Made by a program: the position numbers and the translations under genes. Below are positions 32,748 to 41,888 of a DNA stretch of 52,313 bases, piece after piece; the first letter of the stretch is position 1; each line of letters starts with the position of its first letter. The notes beneath the pieces are model-generated. The model searched no databases and was not told the origin of the DNA. It saw only the letters and a list, made by a program, of their open reading frames with translations. Location: assembly GCA_944349855.1 (NCBI GenBank), contig CALVNS010000018.1, forward strand, positions 1 to 52,313, in the 5' to 3' direction. Source of the DNA: an uncultured Eubacteriales bacterium. Lineage in GTDB: Bacteria > Bacillota > Clostridia > Christensenellales > Aristaeellaceae.

Positions 32748-34013
32748 ATGACCGCTATGAACATAGACGCAAAACAGCTGAAGGACCTGATTGCAGGAGA
32801 AAAGATCGTTCTGGTGGATTTCTGGGCGCCCTGGTGCCCGCACTGCCGCAAGATCAACCCTGCCTATGAGCAGATTGCCACGGAGTACGCCGGTAGGCTG
32901 AAGGCCGTCAAGGTCGATATGGATGAGGATGAAACGCTCTGGGAGGAGCTGAACGTGGAACTGATCCCCACCCTTCGGCTGTATGTGGACGGGAAACCCG
33001 TTGACTCCCTGGTTGCCCCGGAATCGAAGGCTGCCATCGAGGCGTTTCTGGCCGGCATGCTGCCCAAGGGGCAGCAACAGACCGAAGAGCGCATCTTCGA
33101 CATGATCATCATCGGCGGCGGACCGGGCGGATATACGGCGGCGCTGTACGCGGCCAGAGCGGGGCTTGAGACGCTGGTGATCGAAAGGCTCTCCGCGGGC
33201 GGACAGATGGCGCTGACGCATCAGATTGACAACTATCCGGGCTTTGTAGAGGGCATTGGCGGCTTTGAGCTGGCGGAGCAGATGCAGCGGCAGGCGGAGC
33301 GCTTCGGGGCGCAAACGCGGAATGCGCAGGTGCTGCGCGTCGATTTGAAGGGCAGCCCCAAGGCCGTGCACACCAGCGAAGGGACCTTCCATGCGAAAAC
33401 CGTCGTGCTGGCCATGGGAGCCAATCCCAGAGAACTGGGCATCGACGGCGAAAGGGAATTGGTCGGACGCGGCGTAGCTTACTGCGCGGCCTGCGACGGC
33501 ATGTTCTACAAAGGGAAAACCGTCGTGGTGGTTGGCGGCGGCAATACGGCGGCCGCGGATGCGCTGCTGTTGAACCGTATTGCCAAAAAGGTGATCGTCG
33601 TCCACCGCCGGGATACGCTCCGGGCGACAAAGATCTACCACGAGCCTCTGATGCAGGCCCCAAACGTGGCGTTTGAGTGGAATAGCGTGGTGACGGAGCT
33701 GCTCGCCCAGGACAGGCTTACCGGCGTTCGCATCCGCAACGTGCAGACCGGTGAAGAGACCACGATTGCCGCGGACGGCGTATTCGTGAGCATAGGCAGA
33801 AACCCCGCAACGGAGCTGGTGGCACAGCAGCTGGAGCTGGACCGGGGCGGCTATATCCCCGCAGGGGAAACCACCCAAACCGGCATCCCCGGCGTGTATG
33901 CCGTAGGAGATATACGCACCAAGCCGCTGCGGCAGGTGGTCACGGCCGTAGCCGACGGAGCCGTGGCGGTACACATGGCGGAGGAATTCCTGGCGACGGG
34001 CGCCGAAATGTGA
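32748..34013 (+). CDS. Thioredoxin-thioredoxin reductase fusion
   Basis: The 421-residue protein joins a thioredoxin domain (1 to about 105) to a low-molecular-weight thioredoxin reductase (about 115-421). The thioredoxin active site is C30-P-H-C33 rather than CGPC, which should make it more oxidising. The reductase has the FAD loop GGGPGG (123-128), the redox pair C246-A-A-C249 and the nucleotide loop VVGGGNTAAA with HRRDTLRAT, indicating NADPH use. Fusion suits direct electron transfer from NADPH to the Trx domain. ATG 32748 is preferred (GAGGG 9 bases upstream) to GTG 32745. Codon use is less GC-biased than nearby core genes. Confidence 0.95.
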   Translation: MTAMNIDAKQLKDLIAGEKIVLVDFWAPWCPHCRKINPAYEQIATEYAGRLKAVKVDMDEDETLWEELNVELIPTLRLYVDGKPVDSLVAPESKAAIEAFLAGMLPKGQQQTEERIFDMIIIGGGPGGYTAALYAARAGLETLVIERLSAGGQMALTHQIDNYPGFVEGIGGFELAEQMQRQAERFGAQTRNAQVLRVDLKGSPKAVHTSEGTFHAKTVVLAMGANPRELGIDGERELVGRGVAYCAACDGMFYKGKTVVVVGGGNTAAADALLLNRIAKKVIVVHRRDTLRATKIYHEPLMQAPNVAFEWNSVVTELLAQDRLTGVRIRNVQTGEETTIAADGVFVSIGRNPATELVAQQLELDRGGYIPAGETTQTGIPGVYAVGDIRTKPLRQVVTAVADGAVAVHMAEEFLATGAEM

Positions 34014-34547
34014 AGCCCAAGACACGGGCGTGCCTTGAGTCTGGGTTTCCGGTCCGCGGCAAGGCGGATCGCCCGGTGCGCCTTGGCCAGGGCTTTGCAC
34101 AGACTTACTGCGCTGCATCAGACTGCCGGGACACGTGCCGCGCCGGCGCGTGATTGCCGCGACCAGGATGCCCGGGGCGCCGGCCATCTGCTCATGAACG
34201 GCGTCAAGGGTGGCCCGGGGCCGTTCAGGCGCCGATACGGATGCATCGGAACGTGTCGGCTTTGGGTTGTCGGCCAAGCGCAGAAAGGGCATGGCGAGGA
34301 GGCCCCTGGGGCGGGCTTGAAACATGGCCTGGCAAGCCAGGCGCACAGCATCCCATCCAATGATGATTGTGCATCGCCGCATTGACCCGCCGCCGATCTC
34401 GGGGGTGCATGGCAGAGGCCCATTGGGTCATCCGCGGTAGCGGGTTGGGCCTGTTCCTGCGCATTGCGCCAGGCGAAGGGGCGTTCTTCCATAGGGGAGA
34501 CTCAACGCGCCTGCTCAGCGGGGAGGCATGGGCCTTCGCATGGACAT
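34014..34547. other. 534-base gap without a recognisable gene
   Basis: Several open frames cross this stretch on both strands, but none has a ribosome site, a plausible composition or a recognisable motif. No terminator with a T run was found after the thioredoxin fusion. No transposon ends were seen. It may hold remnants of a decayed gene. Confidence 0.6.
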
Positions 34548-34580
34548 AAAAAACGCCTCTGTGAAGGGCTCACAGAGGCG
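34548..34580 (-). terminator. Terminator of the tRNA-Thr gene
   Basis: Minus strand stem CGCCTCTGTGA / TTCACAGAGGCG followed by six Ts. Confidence 0.88.
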
Positions 34581-34586
34581 ATGGGA

Positions 34587-34662
<76 letters not shown>

Positions 34663-34683
34663 GCGCTTCGGAACGCGAAAATT

Positions 34684-34712
34684 ATTATACCGTCTTTGGA
34701 CGGAAAAATCAA
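34684..34712 (-). promoter_or_regulatory. Promoter of tRNA-Thr
   Basis: Minus strand TTGATT (34712-34707), 17-base spacer, TATAAT (34689-34684). Confidence 0.85.
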
Positions 34713-34792
34713 GCTTTTTTTGGGTCCGGACGAAAAAATGTGCCGGCGGACGGCCACAAGGGCGGAGAAACGGGAAAATTTGCGCTTTTCAT

Positions 34793-34821
34793 TTGACATC
34801 GGGCGCAGTTTTGCATATACT
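34793..34821 (+). promoter_or_regulatory. Promoter of the T-box-leuS transcript
   Basis: TTGACA (34793-34798), 17-base spacer, TATACT (34816-34821); transcription should start near 34828. Confidence 0.85.
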
Positions 34822-34828
34822 AGGAAGA

Positions 34829-35056
34829 GTAATCAAATCAAGCACGCGCGAGGATGGGGAACGCATCCGCACGCTGCGCCCCAAGAGAGCCGCCGGTCGG
34901 TGCGAGGCGGCGGCGCGGCGCGGTTCACTCGCCCCGGAGCGCTCCGTGTCGGACGGCTGCACCCGTTATCGTGCGTCGAGCGGACGGCGTATGCCGTCAA
35001 GTCGAGTGGTACCGCGGAACGGACGTTCCGTCTCTGACAGAGGCGGGGCGTTTTTT
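34829..35056 (+). promoter_or_regulatory. T-box leader of leuS
   Basis: The leader contains the T-box antiterminator core GTGGTACCGCGG (35006-35017), which pairs with the 3' end of uncharged tRNA. A GAGAGCCG..CGGT..GGTGCGAGGCGG segment, typical of the region upstream of the antiterminator, is also present. A terminator follows: CGTTCCGTCTCT (35024-35035) pairs, with wobble pairs, to AGAGGCGGGGCG (35039-35050), followed by TTTTTT. The likely specifier is CTC (Leu) at 34928-34930, placed by resemblance to other T-boxes rather than by folding. Low charging of tRNA-Leu should raise leuS expression. Confidence 0.88.
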
Positions 35057-35093
35057 CTTTTCCAACGCCCATTCATCATGAGGAGGAAACGAG

Positions 35094-37508
35094 ATGATCA
35101 CCCCTTACAACCCGGCTGCCATTGAAAAAAAGTGGCAGAAGATCTGGGCGGACGCCCACGCCTTTGAGGCGGAGAAGAGCCACGACAAGCCCAAGTTTTA
35201 CGGCCTGATCGAGTTCCCCTATCCCTCCGGCGCGGGCCTGCACGTCGGCCATCCGCGCTCCAACACCGCGCTGGACATCATCTGCCGCAAGCGCCGCATG
35301 GAGGGCTACAACGTCCTGTACCCCATCGGGTGGGACGCTTTTGGCCTGCCTACGGAAAACTACGCGATCAAGAATCACGTGCATCCGGCCAAGGTCACGC
35401 AGAAAAACATCGATCACTTCCGCGAGCAGCTCAAGAAGATCGGCTTTTCCTTTGACTACTCGCGCGAGGTCAACACCACGGATCCCAAGTACTACAAGTG
35501 GACGCAGTGGATCTTCCTGCGCCTGTTTGAGCGCGGCCTGGCCTATAAGGCGGAGATGCCCGTCAACTGGTGCACGAGCTGCAAGTGCGGCCTGGCCAAC
35601 GAGGAGGTCGTCGGCGGCGTGTGCGAGCGCTGCGGCGGCGAGGTCGTGCGCAAGGTCAAGAGCCAGTGGATGCTCAAGATCACCGATTATGCCCAGAAGC
35701 TGCTCGACGGCCTGGACGAGGTAGACTTCATCGAGAAGGTCAAGGTGCAGCAGCGCAACTGGATCGGCCGCAGCGAGGGCGCGGAGGTCGACTTTGCCGT
35801 CGCCGGCAGCGACCGCAAGATCCGCGTCTACACGACGCGCCCGGACACGCTCTTCGGCGCGACGTACATGGTGCTCGCGCCCGAGCACCCGCTGCTGGAT
35901 GAGATGAAGGACCGCATCGAAAATTGGGACGAGGTGCTCGCCTACCGCGCGCAGGCCGCGCGCAAGTCCGACTTTGAGCGCACGGAGCTGCAAAAGGACA
36001 AGACCGGCGTGGAGCTCAAGGGGCTGAAGGCCGTCAACCCGGTCACGGGGCGCGAGATCCCCGTGTGGGCGTCGGACTACGTGCTGGTCACCTACGGCAC
36101 GGGCGCGATCATGGCCGTGCCCGCGCATGACACGCGCGACTGGGAGTTTGCCAAGAAGTTCGGCCTGCCCATCGTGGAGGTCGTCGCCGGCGGCAATGTG
36201 CAGGAGGCCGCCTATACGGACGTGGCCGACGGCGTGCTGGTCAATTCCGGATTCCTGAATGGACTGCGCGTCGCTCAGGCGAAACAGACGATCATCGATT
36301 TTCTGGAGGAGAAGGGCATCGGCTCGCGCAAGGTCAACTTCAAGCTGCGCGACTGGGTCTTCAGCCGCCAGCGCTACTGGGGCGAGCCGATCCCGCTCGT
36401 CCACTGCGACAAGTGCGGCTGGGTGCCCGTGCCGGAAAGCGAGCTGCCCGTGCTGCTGCCTGAGGTGGACAACTACGAGCCCACCGACAGCGGCGAGTCG
36501 CCCCTGTCCGTCATCGACAGCTGGGTGAATACCACCTGTCCGCACTGCGGCGGTCCCGCCCGGCGCGAGACGGACACCATGCCCCAGTGGGCAGGGTCGT
36601 CGTGGTACTTCCTGCGCTACATCGATCCCCACAACGACGACGCGTTCGCCGCGATGGACGAGCTCAAGTACTGGCTGCCGGTCGACTGGTACAACGGCGG
36701 CATGGAGCACACCACGCTGCACCTGCTCTACAGCCGGTTCTGGCATAGGTTCCTCTACGACGAGGGCTACGTGCCCACGCCCGAGCCCTACCGCAAGCGC
36801 ACGAGCCATGGCATGATCCTGGGCGCCAACGGCGAGAAGATGAGCAAGTCGCGCGGCAATGTGATCAACCCCGACGACACCATCGACGAGATTGGCGCGG
36901 ACGCGTTCCGCCTGTACGAGATGTTCATGGGCGCGTTCGATCAGGCGATTCCGTGGTCGACCGAGGGTGCGCGCGGCTGCCGCCGCTTCCTGGAGCGCGT
37001 GTGGCGCCTGCAGGAGATGCTCTCGGACGGCGAGGGCCACTCCAAGGGCCTGGAGACGCTCATTCATCAGACGATCAAGAAGGTCTCCGAGGACTACGAG
37101 AAGATGAAGTTCAACACCGCCATCGCCCAGATGATGACGCTGGTGAACGAGTTCTACGCCGCCGGCCGGATCACGCGGGGCGATTTGCGCACGCTGCTGC
37201 TCCTGCTCGACCCGGTTGCCCCGCACATCGCCGAGGAGATGTGGCAGCAGTGCGGCCTGGGCGAGCCCATTTACCGCCAGCAGTGGCCCAAGTGGGACGA
37301 GGACAAGCTGCAGGAGGCGACCGTGGAGATCGCCGTGCAGATCAACGGCAAGGTGCGCGGCCGCGTGACCGTGCCCGCCGGCATGAGCCGCGAGCAGGCC
37401 GAGCGCGAGCTGCCGCAGCTGCCCGAGGTGCAGCGCCTGATCGCAGGCAAGACGGTCAAAAAGATCGTCTGCGTGCCCGGACGCCTGTTGAATGTGGTTG
37501 TCGGATGA
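35094..37508 (+). CDS. leuS: Leucyl-tRNA synthetase
   Basis: The 804-residue class I synthetase charges tRNA-Leu. The HIGH signature reads HVGH (50-53, in [12 protein letters not shown]) and KMSKS is intact in [10 protein letters not shown]. The editing (CP1) domain contains [20 protein letters not shown] and the [19 protein letters not shown] block that hydrolyses mischarged tRNA. A zinc-like cysteine set CTSCKCG..CERCGG precedes it, and the C-terminal region ends in [12 protein letters not shown]. The start has GAGGAGG upstream. Expression is under the T-box leader. Confidence 0.98.
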   Translation: MITPYNPAAIEKKWQKIWADAHAFEAEKSHDKPKFYGLIEFPYPSGAGLHVGHPRSNTALDIICRKRRMEGYNVLYPIGWDAFGLPTENYAIKNHVHPAKVTQKNIDHFREQLKKIGFSFDYSREVNTTDPKYYKWTQWIFLRLFERGLAYKAEMPVNWCTSCKCGLANEEVVGGVCERCGGEVVRKVKSQWMLKITDYAQKLLDGLDEVDFIEKVKVQQRNWIGRSEGAEVDFAVAGSDRKIRVYTTRPDTLFGATYMVLAPEHPLLDEMKDRIENWDEVLAYRAQAARKSDFERTELQKDKTGVELKGLKAVNPVTGREIPVWASDYVLVTYGTGAIMAVPAHDTRDWEFAKKFGLPIVEVVAGGNVQEAAYTDVADGVLVNSGFLNGLRVAQAKQTIIDFLEEKGIGSRKVNFKLRDWVFSRQRYWGEPIPLVHCDKCGWVPVPESELPVLLPEVDNYEPTDSGESPLSVIDSWVNTTCPHCGGPARRETDTMPQWAGSSWYFLRYIDPHNDDAFAAMDELKYWLPVDWYNGGMEHTTLHLLYSRFWHRFLYDEGYVPTPEPYRKRTSHGMILGANGEKMSKSRGNVINPDDTIDEIGADAFRLYEMFMGAFDQAIPWSTEGARGCRRFLERVWRLQEMLSDGEGHSKGLETLIHQTIKKVSEDYEKMKFNTAIAQMMTLVNEFYAAGRITRGDLRTLLLLLDPVAPHIAEEMWQQCGLGEPIYRQQWPKWDEDKLQEATVEIAVQINGKVRGRVTVPAGMSREQAERELPQLPEVQRLIAGKTVKKIVCVPGRLLNVVVG

Positions 37509-37526
37509 CGCCACGGCTGCTATAAT
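37498..37526 (+). promoter_or_regulatory. Promoter inside the end of leuS, upstream of its terminator
   Basis: TTGTCG (37498-37503) overlaps the last leuS codons; a 17-base spacer and TATAAT (37521-37526) with TG extension follow. Transcription would start near 37533, only about 10 bases before the leuS terminator stem. Confidence 0.65.
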
Positions 37527-37542
37527 AGAATCAGCCGGATTG

Positions 37543-37573
37543 AGCCGATGCGCCCCGTGCGCATCGGCTTTTT
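37543..37573 (+). terminator. Intrinsic terminator after leuS
   Basis: Perfect stem AGCCGATGCGC / GCGCATCGGCT with a 5-base loop and five Ts. Confidence 0.88.
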
Positions 37574-37637
37574 CAGTCCATCCGTTTTGCTTCGGGCCAG
37601 AATGGAGGCCCCATGTGCGCCGGGAGGGGGGAACGCC

Positions 37638-38609
37638 TTGCGCCATCGCTATGCACGCTATCCGCGCCTGCAGCGGATGGTCATCGCCTGCTGTGCGCTG
37701 ACGGCCCTCACAGCCGACCTTGCGCACGGCGCCGGCAACGCCGCGCTGGCGCGCGCCGCCTTCTGCGCCACGTTCATGCTGTTGCCCCTGGCGCTGCTGC
37801 TCATGCGCTGCTGCCTGCTCATGGACGAGCGCGGCGTGTTCATCGGCACGCCCCTGCACCGCTACCGCCTGCTCTGGCGCGACATGGACGCCGTGGGCTA
37901 CATGCAGTGCAACGCGCGCCGCGTGTATCTGTACGGCATGGAAAAGGGCGACGACTCGTTTGCGCGCATGCTGCACGACGCGCCGTTTTGCAGCCCGCGC
38001 CACTTTGTCGTGCCCGCCAGCGCCGCGCTGCGCGCCGCCGTCGTGTCGCTGTGCCCGTTCCCGCCGGAGAGCGTCTTTTCCCGCGCGAAAACCCTGCCGC
38101 GCACCCACAGGCGGCTGTTCTCGCGGCTGTACATGCCCGCGCTGCTGCTGCTGCCCGGCGGCGCGCTGGCGCTGCTCACCGGCGCGCGCATCGCGCTGTC
38201 CGCCTGCCAAAACGCCTACGCGACGCTGCCGCTGTGCGCGCTGTGCGCCGCGGCGATCGGCTGCGCCGCCGCCGGGCTCTACCTGCTCTCCTCGGCTGCA
38301 AACGCGCTGTCCGCCAACCCCGTGCTTGGGCCGCAGGGCGTGCGCGTGGGCTTTGCCGGCCGCTCGCTGACGCTGCGCTGGGAGGACGTGGGCGCGCTGT
38401 GCCGCCTGCGCGCCCCTGGCGCGGGCACGCTCTACCTGCTCTCCGCGCCGCTGCCGCCGGCGGGCGGTTCGCCCGCCCAGCCGCCGCTGCGCTGCATCTC
38501 GCTGTGCGATACGCGCAGCGTGCTGTTTGCGGTCCACTCCTTCTGCCTGCTCCCGGTGACTCAGGTGCGCGTGCCCGCGCGCCTTGCCCGCGCGTTCCGG
38601 CGCGGCTGA
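37638..38609 (+). CDS. Membrane protein with two PH-like segments, function unknown
   Basis: About 323 residues, starting at TTG 37638 behind GGGAGGGGGG. Two hydrophobic hairpins (roughly residues 14-58 and 155-225) are each followed by a segment resembling the bacterial PH fold: DERGVFIGTPLHRYRLLWRDMDAVGY and GPQGVRVGFAGRSLTLRWEDVGALC, both ending with a WRDM/WEDV-type strand typical of bPH domains. The protein therefore looks like a tandem membrane-anchored PH-like protein. No motif gives an activity. It is preceded by the leuS terminator and may be driven by the promoter at 37498. The start is uncertain. Confidence 0.6.
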   Translation: MRHRYARYPRLQRMVIACCALTALTADLAHGAGNAALARAAFCATFMLLPLALLLMRCCLLMDERGVFIGTPLHRYRLLWRDMDAVGYMQCNARRVYLYGMEKGDDSFARMLHDAPFCSPRHFVVPASAALRAAVVSLCPFPPESVFSRAKTLPRTHRRLFSRLYMPALLLLPGGALALLTGARIALSACQNAYATLPLCALCAAAIGCAAAGLYLLSSAANALSANPVLGPQGVRVGFAGRSLTLRWEDVGALCRLRAPGAGTLYLLSAPLPPAGGSPAQPPLRCISLCDTRSVLFAVHSFCLLPVTQVRVPARLARAFRRG

Positions 38610-38763
38610 GCGGCGCGCCTTGCAGGAAAAGCGCCGCGCTTGGGCGCGCGTAAATTTTTCCCGTCATATGCTGATTGTGCGGCAGGGAATCCTAGGGCGC
38701 GCCGCGAAAATTATCATGGTTTGCGATTACCGGGCGTTCGGCCCGATCGGAGGAATCTGTTCG

Positions 38764-40770
38764 ATGCGACTGTATCACGACAGCCGGGATCCTTTCTATC
38801 GCTGGCCGTTCGGCGCCGTGAGCTGTGGCCAGCGCGTGCGCCTTCGCCTGCGCGTAGAGGCGGATCAGGCGCCTGACCTCGTCTTCGTGCGCACGTGGAA
38901 CGGGGCGGAGGCCCGCAACGCGATGCGCATGCTGGGCGCGCAGGAGGGCGGCTATCTGTACGAGGCGGAGATCGACACGTGCGACCATCCGTGCCTGATG
39001 TGGTATCGCTTTGGCGCGCAGCAGGACGGGCAGACCGTCGTGTATGGCAATGCCGCGGACAACCTGGGCGGCGAGGGCCTGCAGGACAACGCGGACTCCT
39101 ATCAGATCACGGTGTTTGACCCTGCATACGATACGCCCCGCTGGATGCGCGAGGGCGTGATGTACCAGATCATGGTCGACCGCTTTTACAACGGCGTGCC
39201 GGACGGCAGCCTGCTGCGAAAGCGCAACGACGTGCGCATACATGCAGACTGGTATGAGCGCCCCGACAGCGACGTCGCTCAGAACGGCGACGGGCTGGCG
39301 CGCGACTTTTTCGGCGGCAATCTGGAGGGGGTGCGCCAGAAGCTGCCCTATCTGCGCGATCTGGGCGTGACGGTGCTCTACCTCAACCCCATCTTCCGGG
39401 CGCGCTCCAACCATAAGTACGATACGGGCGACTACCGAGAGATCGACCCGATGTTCGGCACGGAGGAGGACTTTGCGCGCCTGTGCAGGGATGCGCGCGC
39501 GATGGGCATTCGCGTGATGCTCGACGGCGTGTTCTCGCACGTGGGCGACGACAGCCGTTACTTCAACCGCTACGGCCGCTATCCGGACCTGGGCGCATAT
39601 CAGTCGAAGGATTCGCCCTATGCGTCGTGGTTCCGGTTCAAGCACTTTCCGGACTCATACGACTGCTGGTGGGGCTTTGACACGCTGCCCAACGTCAACG
39701 AGGAGAACCCCGACTACCTGCGCTTCATGCTCGAGGACGACGACGCGGTCACGCGCCACTGGCTGCGGGCGGGCGCGAGCGGCTGGCGGCTGGACGTGGC
39801 CGACGAGCTGCCGATGTCCTTCCTGCGGCGGCTGCGCGCGCGGGTCAAGGACGTGTCGCAAGACTGCGCGGTGCTGGGCGAGGTGTGGGAGGACGCCTCG
39901 CACAAGGTGACGTACGACAAGATGCGCTCCTACGTGCTGGGCGATACGCTCGACTCGGTGATGAACTATCCGCTGCGCGAGGCGCTGATCGCGTTTTTGC
40001 GCGGCGAGAAGACGGCGCTTCAGGCCGCGCGCACGGTCGAGGCGCTGCGCGAGAACTATCCCAAGCCCTTCTTCTACTCGCTGATGAACCTGCTGGGCAG
40101 CCATGACCGCGCGCGCATCATCGACGTGCTCGCCGATGCAAAGGTCGAGACGCTTGCGCGCGACGAGCGCAAGGCCCATGCCCTGACAAAGGAGCAGCGG
40201 GAGCTGGGCGTGCAGCGCACGCGGATGATGCTGCGCGCCATCGCGTGCCTGCCGGGCATGCCCTGCATCTACTACGGCGATGAGGCCGGCATGACGGGCG
40301 CGGGCGATCCCCTGTGCCGCGCGGCCTATCCCTGGGGAAGGGAAGACCAGGAGCAGCTGACGTTCTTCCGCCAGATGCTGCGCATGCGCGCCGCGCACCC
40401 CGTGCTCGTGACGGGCGAGATGCGCATGCTCGCGCCCTGTGCGGACGTGCTGGGCGTGGTGCGCACGGCGCCCGGCGGACGGGACGCGTTCGGCCGGTCT
40501 GTGCGCGAGGAGACGGCGATCTGCCTGATCAACCGCAGCGAGCGCCCCGTGACGGTGCGCGTGCCCGAGGCTGAGCTGGGCTGCGACGTGCTGTGCGGCA
40601 CATCCGGCGAGCGCGTGTGCGCCCAGGATGGCGCGCTGTATCTGACCGTGCCCCCGCGCAGCGGCGAGACGTTCTTTCGCGCGCGCAGCGGCTTTGAGAC
40701 GCTGAAAACGACAACTCACCGGGAAAGCATTGCGCAGGGCCGCGTTCTGGACTATGATGAGGTCATGTAA
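38764..40770 (+). CDS. GH13 alpha-amylase family enzyme (neopullulanase-like)
   Basis: The 668-residue cytosolic enzyme hydrolyses alpha-1,4 (and possibly alpha-1,6) glucans or cyclodextrins. An N-terminal beta domain (1 to about 120) precedes the TIM barrel. The four GH13 regions are seen: DGVFSH (254-259), GWRLDVADEL with nucleophile Asp344, GEVWEDA with acid/base Glu373 and LLGSHD with Asp445. LNPIFRARSNHKYDTGDY is typical of the maltogenic amylase/neopullulanase subgroup. A C-terminal beta domain and a short unmatched tail close the protein. No signal peptide is present. The ATG at 38764 has GGAGG 10 bases upstream. It is followed by the peptidase gene after 39 bases. Confidence 0.93.
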   Translation: MRLYHDSRDPFYRWPFGAVSCGQRVRLRLRVEADQAPDLVFVRTWNGAEARNAMRMLGAQEGGYLYEAEIDTCDHPCLMWYRFGAQQDGQTVVYGNAADNLGGEGLQDNADSYQITVFDPAYDTPRWMREGVMYQIMVDRFYNGVPDGSLLRKRNDVRIHADWYERPDSDVAQNGDGLARDFFGGNLEGVRQKLPYLRDLGVTVLYLNPIFRARSNHKYDTGDYREIDPMFGTEEDFARLCRDARAMGIRVMLDGVFSHVGDDSRYFNRYGRYPDLGAYQSKDSPYASWFRFKHFPDSYDCWWGFDTLPNVNEENPDYLRFMLEDDDAVTRHWLRAGASGWRLDVADELPMSFLRRLRARVKDVSQDCAVLGEVWEDASHKVTYDKMRSYVLGDTLDSVMNYPLREALIAFLRGEKTALQAARTVEALRENYPKPFFYSLMNLLGSHDRARIIDVLADAKVETLARDERKAHALTKEQRELGVQRTRMMLRAIACLPGMPCIYYGDEAGMTGAGDPLCRAAYPWGREDQEQLTFFRQMLRMRAAHPVLVTGEMRMLAPCADVLGVVRTAPGGRDAFGRSVREETAICLINRSERPVTVRVPEAELGCDVLCGTSGERVCAQDGALYLTVPPRSGETFFRARSGFETLKTTTHRESIAQGRVLDYDEVM

Positions 40771-40809
40771 GCGGCGCATGGCCGCCGCAAGGACAGGGGG
40801 AGGCTTTGC

Positions 40810-41496
40810 ATGTTCTTCTATGACTGGACGATGATCATCGTGCTCCCGGCGCTGATCCTCGCGCTCTACGCGCAGGCGAAGGTGTCGGGCACGTTCAACC
40901 GCTTTTCCAAGGTGTACGCCCGCTCGGGGCTGACCGCGGCGCAGGCCGCCGACGCCATCCTGAGCCAGAACGGCATCACCGACGTGCGCATCGAGCGCGT
41001 GCGCGGCAACCTGACCGACCACTACGACCCGCGCGACCGCGTGCTGCGCCTGTCCGACAGCGTGTACGACTCCACGTCCATCGCGGCGCTGGGCGTCGCG
41101 GCGCATGAGGCCGGGCACGCCGTGCAGCACGCGCAGGGCTATGTGCCCCTGGAGGTGCGCAGCGTGTTCGCGCCCATCGCGTCCATCGGCTCCAATGCGG
41201 CGATTCCGCTGTTTTTGCTGGGGCTGATCTTCTCCTGGGAGCCGCTGGTCACGGTGGGCCTGGTGTGCTTCTCGTTTGCGGTCGTCTTCGCGCTGATCAC
41301 GCTGCCGGTCGAGTTCAACGCCTCCGGCCGCGCGGTCGCCGCCCTGTCGGGCTATGGCTACCTCTCGCAGGAGGAGACGGCCGGCGCGAAAAAGGTGCTC
41401 AGCGCCGCGGCGCTCACCTACGTCGCCTCCGCGCTGACCGCGATTTTGCAGCTCGTGCGCCTGTTCGTGCTCGCGGGCCGCTCCAATCGCGACTGA
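40810..41496 (+). CDS. YugP-like zinc metallopeptidase (membrane)
   Basis: The 228-residue membrane protein carries the zinc-binding HEAGH motif at 99-103 in AAHEAGHAVQHAQGY, an N-terminal membrane anchor and three further hydrophobic segments, as in the YugP (neutral zinc metallopeptidase, PF04298) family of Firmicutes. Its substrates are unknown; a role in membrane protein quality control is plausible. GGGGGAGG precedes the ATG. A strong terminator follows. Confidence 0.93.
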   Translation: MFFYDWTMIIVLPALILALYAQAKVSGTFNRFSKVYARSGLTAAQAADAILSQNGITDVRIERVRGNLTDHYDPRDRVLRLSDSVYDSTSIAALGVAAHEAGHAVQHAQGYVPLEVRSVFAPIASIGSNAAIPLFLLGLIFSWEPLVTVGLVCFSFAVVFALITLPVEFNASGRAVAALSGYGYLSQEETAGAKKVLSAAALTYVASALTAILQLVRLFVLAGRSNRD

Positions 41497-41504
41497 CGAT
41501 GACA

Positions 41505-41538
41505 AGGGCCCCGGTTCATGCCGGGGCCCTGTTTTTTT
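41505..41538 (+). terminator. Intrinsic terminator after the YugP-like gene
   Basis: Perfect 10-bp stem AGGGCCCCGG / CCGGGGCCCT, 6-base loop, then seven Ts. Confidence 0.92.
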
Positions 41539-41624
41539 GCAATGTGGATTTCCCTGTCAAGCGTCGGTTACGGGCAGAGGCAACGGGATTTGCAGACCTT
41601 TGCCGGGAATGCAACCGGCAGGTT

Positions 41625-41888
41625 TTACTTGGACAGCTTGACCAGGATGTCCATGACCTCGTCCAGCTTCTCGTCGATGCCGCCGTGCTCAGCCGCCTCG
41701 CGCACGCAGCCCTTCATGTGCGCGCACAGCACCTCGGTATGCGCCCTGCGCAGCACCGCCTCCGCCGCCAGCAGCTGGTTGGCGATGTCGATGCAGTAGC
41801 GGTCCTCGTCCACCATGCGCAGCACGCCGTCGATTTGTCCGCGCGCCGTGCGCAGCAGCCGCGCGATCGTCTCATGATCCGCCTGCAT
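41625..41888 (-). CDS. csoR: CsoR-type copper-sensing repressor
   Basis: The 87-residue all-helical DUF156 protein has the copper-binding triad Cys32, His57 and Cys61, with exactly the spacing of known CsoR proteins. Cu(I) binding releases it from DNA and switches on copper export. The start overlaps the copA stop (TGATG), giving one copA-csoR transcript and autoregulation. A G/C-rich inverted repeat upstream of copA is its likely operator. Confidence 0.92.
   Translation of the reverse strand: MQADHETIARLLRTARGQIDGVLRMVDEDRYCIDIANQLLAAEAVLRRAHTEVLCAHMKGCVREAAEHGGIDEKLDEVMDILVKLSK

Noticed and set aside
34118-34492. Leftward open frame in the gap before tRNA-Thr
   Set aside because: Trp/Pro/Arg-rich translation, no ribosome site or family resemblance.
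35076-38537. Leftward open frame (1153 codons) opposite leuS and the next gene
   Set aside because: Antisense shadow of a certain gene, Arg/Ala/His-rich translation without domains.
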